A stretch of 7,651 bases of DNA from an uncultured Coprococcus sp. (lineage in GTDB: Bacteria > Bacillota > Clostridia > Lachnospirales > Lachnospiraceae), in NCBI GenBank assembly GCA_934247115.1, contig CAKQIY010000065.1:1-7651 (forward strand), given 5' to 3'. Positions 1-5,328 of this stretch are shown one piece after another (position 1 is the first letter of the stretch; the number at the start of each line of letters is the position of its first letter). Under the pieces are notes generated by a model. That model did no database searches and was not told the origin of the DNA. It saw only the letters and a program-made list of their open reading frames with translations. Position numbers and translations under genes: made by a program.

Positions 1-13
1 AGAGGACATACAA

Positions 14-988
14 ATGAGTGACATACGAAAGATAGCAGTCCTGACCAGCGGAGGAGATGCCCCAGGCATGAATTCGGCTGTAAGAGCGGTGGTTGTATCA
101 GCCATCAACAGCGGAATTGAAGTAGTTGGTGTATTTCGCGGATACGAGGGACTGATCGACTGGGAGACACAGCCGCTTGGACTGGCGGACGTCAGGAACA
201 TAAACAATCAGGGCGGAACGATACTTTTTACCAGCAGAAGCGAGAGATTCCTTCAGAAAGAATACCGCGAGCAGGCGGCAAAGAATCTGAGAGATCACGA
301 TATAGATGCCCTTATTGCCATCGGCGGGGATGGAACACTCCGCGGAGCCATAGCATTTCAGGATGAGGGTTTCAATACCATCTGCATCCCGGGAACAATA
401 GACAGAGATGTGGCATGTTCTGAGTATACTCTGGGATTTGACACAGCGGCGAATACAGCAATGGAGGCCATTGACAGGATAAGAGATTCATCGGTTTCCC
501 ATGGACGATGCAGCGTCGTGGAGGTCATGGGACGAAAGAGAGGATATATAGCGCTCTGGGCAGGCATGGCGACATCAGCTGATGCCATCATAATTCCTGA
601 AAAATGGGATGGTGACTATGACAGCATCATAGATACGATAAAGGCAAAGCATGCTGACGGAAGGAACAGTTATCTTGTTGTAGTTGCTGAGGGTGTAACG
701 GATGCACCGGAGCTTGCACAGATGATCCTGGATAAGACTGGTATAGAGTCGAGGGTATCGGTGCTTGGCTATATACAGAGAGGCGGACAGCCAACGGCAA
801 AGGACAGGATGTATGGCTCACTCATGGGTGCGTATGCCGTTGATGTACTCAAGAAGAACAAGGCAAATCGTATGATAGCTATCAAGAACGATATACTTAT
901 AGACTATGATATAAAAGAGGCAATTGATATACAGAACAATCAGATCGATTCCTTCCAGTATGAGCTGAGTAAGCTGCTGGCCGAGTAA
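14..988 (+). CDS. pfkA: 6-phosphofructokinase (ATP-type, divergent)
   Basis: Phosphorylates fructose 6-phosphate to fructose 1,6-bisphosphate in the cytoplasm, the committed step of glycolysis. The 324 residues match the usual length of about 320. Visible motifs are the N-terminal TSGGDAPGMN loop (11-20), IGGDGT (103-108), PGTIDRD (126-132), the substrate-binding SVSH-GR stretch (160-165), EVMGR (170-174) and GYIQRGG (252-258). GGDG together with PGTID points to ATP rather than pyrophosphate as phosphoryl donor. Asp130 matches the catalytic base (Asp127 in E. coli), and Arg75, Arg165, Arg174, Glu226, Arg247 and Arg256 match other catalytic or substrate residues. Oddities are Arg131 where Asn is usual (TIDND), Tyr253 where E. 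coli has His249, and replacement of several effector-site residues, so this may be a non-allosteric or secondary paralogue. AGAGGA at 1-6, seven bases before the ATG, supports the start. trpS follows 95 bases downstream on the same strand. The family call is firm; enzyme kinetics are not predictable. Confidence 0.95.
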   Translation: MSDIRKIAVLTSGGDAPGMNSAVRAVVVSAINSGIEVVGVFRGYEGLIDWETQPLGLADVRNINNQGGTILFTSRSERFLQKEYREQAAKNLRDHDIDALIAIGGDGTLRGAIAFQDEGFNTICIPGTIDRDVACSEYTLGFDTAANTAMEAIDRIRDSSVSHGRCSVVEVMGRKRGYIALWAGMATSADAIIIPEKWDGDYDSIIDTIKAKHADGRNSYLVVVAEGVTDAPELAQMILDKTGIESRVSVLGYIQRGGQPTAKDRMYGSLMGAYAVDVLKKNKANRMIAIKNDILIDYDIKEAIDIQNNQIDSFQYELSKLLAE

Positions 989-1004
989 TCGGTGAGGCTG
1001 GCAG
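974..1004 (+). other. Hairpin across the pfkA stop codon
   Basis: CTGCTGGCC (974-982) can pair with GGCTGGCAG (996-1004) as nine pairs, two of them G-U, around a 13-base loop containing the TAA stop. A competing smaller hairpin, CCGA (981-984) with TCGG (989-992) around a GTAA tetraloop, is also possible. No T-run follows; the next bases are TGGGTAAAAAATAAG, so this is not a standard intrinsic terminator and readthrough into trpS is plausible. It might be a 3'-end stabilising or processing element, or chance. Confidence 0.25.
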
Positions 1005-1083
1005 TGGGTAAAAAATAAGCTGACTGATTATAAAAAGATATATAAATGACAGGTATAAAAGATACAATATAAAGGAGAAGGTT

Positions 1084-2145
1084 ATGAAACAGGTAATATT
1101 AACAGGCGACCGTCCTACGGGCCGTCTTCATGTGGGACATTATGTAGGATCACTTAAGAGAAGAGTCGATCTTCAGAATTCAGGAAAGTATGATGAGATT
1201 TACATCATGGTGGCTGATGCGCAGGCGCTTACAGACAACGCAGAGCATCCTGAGAAGGTCAGACAGAATATTATGCAGGTTGCTTTGGATTATCTTGCCT
1301 GTGGCATAGATCCTGAGAAATCTACTATATTCATCCAGTCAATGGTACCAGAGCTCACAGAGCTCACATTCTACTATATGAACCTTGTAACAGTGGCAAG
1401 AGTACAGAGAAATCCGACCGTTAAGGCAGAGATCAAGATGAGAAACTTCGAGGCAAGTATCCCTGTTGGATTCTTCTGTTATCCTATCAGCCAGGCTGCA
1501 GATATCACAGCATTCAAGGCCACAGAGGTTCCTGTTGGAGAGGATCAGATGCCTATGATCGAGCAGTGTAAGGAGATCGTTCACAAGTTCAATTCGGTAT
1601 ACGGTGAGACACTTGTTGATCCAAAGATCGTTCTTCCTGACAATGAGGCATGTCTCAGACTTCCAGGTACAGATGGTAAGGCCAAGATGAGTAAGTCACT
1701 TGGAAACTGTATCTACCTGTCAGAGGATCCTGCAGATATCAAGAAGAAGGTTATGTCTATGTACACAGATCCAAATCACATCCGTGTTGAGGATCCGGGA
1801 CAGGTTGAGGGCAACTCGGTATTTACTTATCTTGATGCATTCAGCAAGCCAGAGTACTTTGAGGAATTTCTTCCGGATTACAGCGGCATGGATGAGCTCA
1901 AGGAGCACTACAGCAGAGGTGGTCTTGGTGATGTAAAGGTCAAGAAGTTCCTGAACAATGTTCTTCAGGCTGAGCTTGCACCTATCAGAGAGCGTCGTCA
2001 GATGTGGGAGAAGAGACCACAGGATGTATATGACATCTTAAAGAGTGGCAGCGAGGTTGCCAGAGCAAAGGCAGCAGAGACGCTTGCAGATGTGCGCCGT
2101 GCTATGAAGATTGACTATTTTGAGAACGACAATCTCTTTAAGTAA
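1084..2145 (+). CDS. trpS: Tryptophanyl-tRNA synthetase, group II-like
   Basis: Class I aminoacyl-tRNA synthetase that activates tryptophan with ATP and charges tRNA-Trp in the cytoplasm. It has 353 residues, near the family norm of about 330-350. The HIGH-type signature is HVGH (16-19) within TGRLHVGHYVG, the GEDQ motif is at 152-155, and KMSKS is at 201-205. The N-terminal TGDRPTG and the C-terminal RGGLGDVKVKK stretch differ from the E. coli enzyme. From memory they resemble the divergent group that includes Deinococcus TrpRS II; that subgroup call is an inference. The start is supported by AAGGAG at 1072-1077, six bases before the ATG. The 95-base leader is too short for a T-box, and no T-box-type structure is seen, although many Firmicute trpS genes have one. 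It may be transcribed from pfkA readthrough or from a weak promoter in the gap. A terminator follows at 2180-2255. Confidence 0.96.
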   Translation: MKQVILTGDRPTGRLHVGHYVGSLKRRVDLQNSGKYDEIYIMVADAQALTDNAEHPEKVRQNIMQVALDYLACGIDPEKSTIFIQSMVPELTELTFYYMNLVTVARVQRNPTVKAEIKMRNFEASIPVGFFCYPISQAADITAFKATEVPVGEDQMPMIEQCKEIVHKFNSVYGETLVDPKIVLPDNEACLRLPGTDGKAKMSKSLGNCIYLSEDPADIKKKVMSMYTDPNHIRVEDPGQVEGNSVFTYLDAFSKPEYFEEFLPDYSGMDELKEHYSRGGLGDVKVKKFLNNVLQAELAPIRERRQMWEKRPQDVYDILKSGSEVARAKAAETLADVRRAMKIDYFENDNLFK

Positions 2146-2179
2146 GAAATATTATAACTTTTAGCATGATTACATGTGC

Positions 2180-2255
2180 AAAAAGGATAAAATTCTCACT
2201 GAATGTCCTGAAAAGTGATATTTGGGACAGAACAAGGGAATTTTATCCTTTTTTT
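2180..2255. terminator. Bidirectional intrinsic terminator with structured loop
   Basis: GGATAAAATTC (2185-2195) is perfectly complementary to GAATTTTATCC (2238-2248). The stem is extended by A-T pairs, five A (2180-2184) against the T-run (2249-2255), to about 16 bp. The plus strand ends in seven T and the minus strand in five T, so it can stop transcripts from both trpS and the converging minus-strand unit. The 42-base loop is long for a terminator and contains two further short complementarities, TCACT/AGTGA and TGTCCT/GGGACA, arranged as an H-type pseudoknot. Terminator activity is well supported; the internal fold is speculative. Confidence 0.8.
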
Positions 2256-2273
2256 ATGCAAATAATTGTTTTA

Positions 2274-2309
2274 GGGATAATTTTGTGCTAATGACGAGTA
2301 AATTATCCC
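2274..2309. repeat. Perfect 10-bp inverted repeat
   Basis: GGGATAATTT (2274-2283) and AAATTATCCC (2300-2309) form a perfect 10-bp stem around a 16-base loop. It begins 17 bases beyond the stop codon of the minus-strand GH13 remnant, the position expected for a terminator of that transcript. However, the sequence after the stem on the minus strand (TAAAACAATTATT) has no clean T-run. Its arms share GGATAA/TTATCC with the neighbouring terminator. It may be an auxiliary or decayed terminator, or an operator-like site. Confidence 0.45.
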
Positions 2310-2325
2310 ATAATAGGAAAATCTC

Positions 2326-2568
2326 TTACATCCGCACCACAACAGCCTCATACGGATACATATACCCCTTCTTATGCTCACTGTAATTGGACAGAAGCTC
2401 AGTCCCGGACGTGTACTCAACCGGGCAGGATACAGTCCTGTCAGTGAAATTACACAGGACAAGGATGATGTCGTCATCAAGAATTCTCTTATATGCATAT
2501 ATATCATCGCTATCTTCAAGCATAGGCACAAAATCTCCATAGACCAAAGTGTCCTCCGTGTGCACCAT
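2326..2568 (-). pseudogene. Remnant of GH13 alpha-glucosidase, C-terminal domain
   Basis: This 80-residue reading frame resembles only the C-terminal beta-sandwich domain of GH13 enzymes of the oligo-1,6-glucosidase / trehalose-6-phosphate hydrolase type. The recognisable string is LVYGDF (8-13), the acidic LEDSDD (17-22), IYAYKR (23-28), LVLCNF (36-41), LLSNY further on, and a terminal YEAVVVRM. Full enzymes are about 550 residues; the catalytic barrel and all catalytic residues are absent. The frame stays open upstream to about 2647, but the residues before position 2 or 3 (for example DAGGTYGITH) do not look like the helix and LR motif that normally precede this domain, so the junction is probably near 2560-2568. 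No well-placed ribosome binding site precedes the ATG; GGGAGG (2588-2593) lies 19 bases away. It sits 35 bases downstream of the second yhgE gene on the same strand. It is most likely a deletion relic, though a translated small protein is not excluded. Confidence 0.7.
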
Positions 2569-2603
2569 GTGCGTTATTCCATATGTGCCTCCCGCGTCGT
2601 TAA

Positions 2604-4721
2604 CTATATAAATAATCCGGATTTCTCCTTGCTGTGCTCCAGCTTGTCAAGAAGCTTTGCACAAGGCTTGGCGAGCAGCAGTCCGATGACCGCTGATATC
2701 GCAACATATATCAGCAGTGTGGCAAGACATTTGCCGTAGGTGTGCTGATACATTCCGGCGACACATTCCCTAAGGGCATTCATGCAGTATGAGAACGGCA
2801 TGAATTTGTACAGGTACTGGTAGACTGACGGGAGAACTTCCACAGGGAAGGTTCCACCGGCTCCCGCAACCTGGATGACCATGATGATCACGGCGATGGC
2901 CTCACCGATATTGCCAAATGCCACGGTGAGAGAGTAGATCAGGAATGTAAATACAAAGCTCGTCATCATGGCAGCAAGTGCAAATGCTATCGGGTGCTTA
3001 CACTGTATTCCCACGTAGAACAGATCGCCCATCACGGTTATGATGGTCTGGACCTGTCCGATGACGAAGAAGTTCAGATATCTTCCGAAGAACTTCTGGT
3101 AAGGCTTCACACCCTCGAGTTCTTCAGTGTCTCTGACCTTAACATGTATGAGAGCAACAAGTATGAGAGCACCCACCCACAGGGCAAGGACTGTGTAGAA
3201 TGGAGCCATGGCTGATCCGTAGTTGGATATCTCATATACAGCAACTGTATTCATCTGTACCGGTGATGAGATGAAATTCACGATCACCTGAGGATTGTCC
3301 TTGATGGCATTTATGAAATCCTGGTAGCTGCCGTTTGAAGTGATGGTCTGTATGTCGGTTTTGATCTTGTCTATGCTGTCTCTGAGGTCCTTCAGACATT
3401 TGACTGTTCCCGCAATATCTGATGTTCCATCCTTCAGGATATCCTGATATTCTGTCAGAGATTTGCTGATATCTTTGAAGCTTCCGGGAATGCCAGACAG
3501 TATGGTCTGCGCCTGTGCCAGGGAATTCTGTATCTGGCTTATGGATGATTTCAGCTCCGGTGAGAGGTCATCGTTGATGGCAGATTTCACTGAAGAAACA
3601 GCGTTCTTACAATCTTTGATGTCTGCTGTCACGGAGTCCTTCAGAGTGTTGAACTCAGAGTCAGACAGCTCTGCGGCTGATGCGAGCTCTGATATATCTT
3701 CCTTAAGCTTCTGGAACTGTGCCTTTGCGTCTGTTATGATCGGAGACTTATTCTCGATGAGTTTGTTCAGTGTATCCAGAACATTGCTGCTCAGTGAATC
3801 TGTCAGATCTGTTCCGGTGGAGACTGTGACCAGCGCACTCTCCCTTGTGAGCCCGCTGATGGATGCCTCCAGATCATTGAGCTTATCCGTGATCGTGTCG
3901 AGTCCGGTGTTCAGCAGAGATAACGAAGTGTCCGTAACGTCCTGACTGATCTCCACGCTGTCACTCAGGTTGCCAAGGCTTCCTGCACCACTCTGGGCCA
4001 TGCTGTCTATACTTGGAAAGAGGAGCTGGGTTGTGTCTATAGCATCCGAGGCAGACTCTGTCAGCAGTGAAAATGTATTCATCATGTATATATAGTTGTC
4101 AAGTGATGATGAGATCTGACTTAGCTTTCCCTCAAAGCCTGCGATCAGATCGGACCCATCAATGTTGTTGCCGGATATGAAATCGCCGGCATTGGCAAAT
4201 ACCTCGGTCAGAGTGCTGATTATTTTGGTATTTATCTCGTTTTGTACAGTAGTCTTGACTTTGCCGGTTATCTTGGTGGCTATGGCATTCTTCTTGCTGT
4301 TCTCATAATACTCTATGCTTGGATTGACGATGTTGCCGTTGAGTATACTCAGCATGTTGGCGGTGAAATCCTTTGGTATGATGATACCGGCATAACAGTC
4401 ACCGCTTTTTATGAGCTCAAGTGCCTCAGCCTTATTATCCGCAAATGTCCAGTCGATGGTATTGTTGTTCTCAAGACTTTCGGTCACCATGTCGCCAATC
4501 GCAAGCTTTATACCGCTCAGCTCAACACCCTCATCCTCTGAATATACGGAGATCTTCATAAGGGAGGTGGCGGACTCTCCATACGGATCCCAGTTTGACA
4601 GGATGTTGAACCACGCATACAGGGAAGGGATTATGCACAGACCCATGACTATGGACAGTGCGACAACATTTGTGGTGATCCTGCGCAGATCAGATATGTA
4701 TACACGCCAAATGTTTTTCAT
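2604..4721 (-). CDS. yhgE: YhgE/Pip-family membrane protein, second paralogue
   Basis: This 705-residue protein is of the YhgE/Pip (phage infection protein) family, related to ABC-2 type permeases and to EsaA of type VII secretion. It has one N-terminal membrane segment (about 18-40, with GLCIIPSLYAWFNI and NWDPY), then a long extracytoplasmic region (about 45-500). The C-terminal membrane domain starts at NYGSAMAPFY (500-509) and has about five more segments, including FFGRYL, IYSLT, GNIGEA and RECVAGMY. The middle is rich in D, S, L and K and looks helical or coiled-coil. The AVVN-D-G strand seen near residue 60 in its paralogue is altered here to ISVYSEDEG. The start has AAGGAGG (4729-4735) seven bases upstream and overlaps the previous gene by ATGA, indicating translational coupling. 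No ATPase gene is present in the window, so a transport role cannot be claimed. Pip of Lactococcus is needed for infection by c2-type phages; the function here is unknown. Confidence 0.9.
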   Translation of the reverse strand: MKNIWRVYISDLRRITTNVVALSIVMGLCIIPSLYAWFNILSNWDPYGESATSLMKISVYSEDEGVELSGIKLAIGDMVTESLENNNTIDWTFADNKAEALELIKSGDCYAGIIIPKDFTANMLSILNGNIVNPSIEYYENSKKNAIATKITGKVKTTVQNEINTKIISTLTEVFANAGDFISGNNIDGSDLIAGFEGKLSQISSSLDNYIYMMNTFSLLTESASDAIDTTQLLFPSIDSMAQSGAGSLGNLSDSVEISQDVTDTSLSLLNTGLDTITDKLNDLEASISGLTRESALVTVSTGTDLTDSLSSNVLDTLNKLIENKSPIITDAKAQFQKLKEDISELASAAELSDSEFNTLKDSVTADIKDCKNAVSSVKSAINDDLSPELKSSISQIQNSLAQAQTILSGIPGSFKDISKSLTEYQDILKDGTSDIAGTVKCLKDLRDSIDKIKTDIQTITSNGSYQDFINAIKDNPQVIVNFISSPVQMNTVAVYEISNYGSAMAPFYTVLALWVGALILVALIHVKVRDTEELEGVKPYQKFFGRYLNFFVIGQVQTIITVMGDLFYVGIQCKHPIAFALAAMMTSFVFTFLIYSLTVAFGNIGEAIAVIIMVIQVAGAGGTFPVEVLPSVYQYLYKFMPFSYCMNALRECVAGMYQHTYGKCLATLLIYVAISAVIGLLLAKPCAKLLDKLEHSKEKSGLFI

Positions 4722-5314
4722 GATAATTCCTCCTTGTCAGCTTCTGTGTTTTCTGTGGCTTCATCCTGTTCATCCGTCTGAACCGAGTCGCCCTGTTCAT
4801 CTGTCTGAACTGTCTCGTTTTGCTCATCAGACTGCACAGACACACTCTGATCATCTTGCACAGCCTCAGCCATCTCAGCCACCTTGTCCTGCACGGCGGT
4901 GATCTGTGTCTGAATGTCTGTTTTTACATTTGTTATTATGTCGCCCAGCTTTTTCTTCGGTGCAGAAACCTTTGTATATATGCTGTCTATGTCGATCAGA
5001 CCATCTATATCACTGCCTGAATCCTGAAGAGAGTTTACCATTTCCTGTATCTTGTAATCCGAGTACTCCACATGTATGAGGTATGCGGCTATTATGAACA
5101 GGCTGGCGATCCACAGAACAAGGAAAATGATCTTGGAGCTTCCTGTCAGGAAAAGGAGTATAAGGAAGGCTGCGGGCACTGTGAATATACACTTTATACC
5201 AGCCTTAAGCTTTCGTACATTTTCTGCATGGGCACTGTCTCTGAATGCCAGTACCTTTGACATGATGTCTGATATATCTGTGCTGTTGATATTTGAATTG
5301 GTATCTTCGTTCAT
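4718..5314 (-). CDS. Two-TM protein with coiled coil and acidic tail
   Basis: I do not recognise a named family for this 198-residue protein. It has a polar N-terminus (1-34), a basic stretch RKLKAGIK (34-41), two hydrophobic helices (about 42-57 and 61-81) joined by a very short turn TGSSK, a helical region with probable coiled coil (about 85-155), and an acidic, Gln-rich tail (156-198). The tail holds three near-identical nine-residue repeats of the form [ST]VQ[ST]DEQxx at 159-185. The basic flank before the first helix suggests both ends are cytoplasmic. The start is set by AAGGAGGG (5321-5328), six bases upstream. The gene lies 12 bases after the first yhgE gene and overlaps the second by four bases, so it is probably a subunit or regulator working with the two YhgE/Pip proteins. 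That role is inference from position only. Confidence 0.88.
   Translation of the reverse strand: MNEDTNSNINSTDISDIMSKVLAFRDSAHAENVRKLKAGIKCIFTVPAAFLILLFLTGSSKIIFLVLWIASLFIIAAYLIHVEYSDYKIQEMVNSLQDSGSDIDGLIDIDSIYTKVSAPKKKLGDIITNVKTDIQTQITAVQDKVAEMAEAVQDDQSVSVQSDEQNETVQTDEQGDSVQTDEQDEATENTEADKEELS
4729..4735 (-). promoter_or_regulatory. Ribosome binding site of second yhgE gene
   Basis: AAGGAGG on the minus strand, seven bases before the ATG at 4721. It lies wholly inside the coding region of the preceding 198-residue gene and fixes the start that overlaps its stop codon. Confidence 0.85.
4760..4840 (-). repeat. Three 27-bp tandem coding repeats
   Basis: Three in-frame 27-bp units (4760-4786, 4787-4813, 4814-4840) encode SVQTDEQDE, TVQTDEQGD and SVQSDEQNE. 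The two downstream units share almost the whole CTGTTCATC-GTCTGAAC core on the plus strand, while the unit nearest the membrane region uses different codons (such as ttg, ctc and cac in plus-strand reading). This suggests stepwise expansion with the left pair the most recent. Unit number could vary between strains. Confidence 0.8.
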
Positions 5315-5320
5315 AATTGT

Positions 5321-5328
5321 CCCTCCTT
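5321..5328 (-). promoter_or_regulatory. Ribosome binding site overlapping upstream stop codon
   Basis: AAGGAGGG on the minus strand, six bases before the ATG of the 198-residue gene. The TAA stop of the upstream yhgE gene (5327-5329) runs directly into it as TAAGGAGGG, an arrangement that favours termination-reinitiation and fixed stoichiometry. Confidence 0.85.

Noticed and set aside
1020..1068. Promoter for trpS (CTGACT with TATAAA or TACAAT)
   Set aside because: The hexamer spacings are 15 bases or well outside the normal range, and the region is generally AT-rich, so no reliable promoter can be named.
989..1083. T-box riboswitch ahead of trpS
   Set aside because: The leader is far too short, and no T-box sequence or antiterminator hairpin is seen.
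2271..2540. Minus-strand frame of 89 residues overlapping the GH13 remnant
   Set aside because: It is a shifted frame of the remnant, rich in Cys and Ile without any motif, and it extends through the inverted repeat after the true stop.
2374..2739. Plus-strand open frame of 121 residues across the GH13 remnant
   Set aside because: The minus frame shows clear GH13 motifs while this frame shows none, and it runs into the yhgE end antisense.
3463..3945. Plus-strand open frame of 160 residues opposite the second yhgE gene
   Set aside because: It is Ser-rich and lies antisense to the repetitive helical region of a well-supported gene; it has no family resemblance, and the length follows from biased codon use on the other strand.
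4411..4902. Plus-strand open frame of 163 residues ending in Pro, His and Ser-rich repeats
   Set aside because: It is the antisense reading of the yhgE start and of the acidic tandem repeats; the low-complexity end simply mirrors those repeats.
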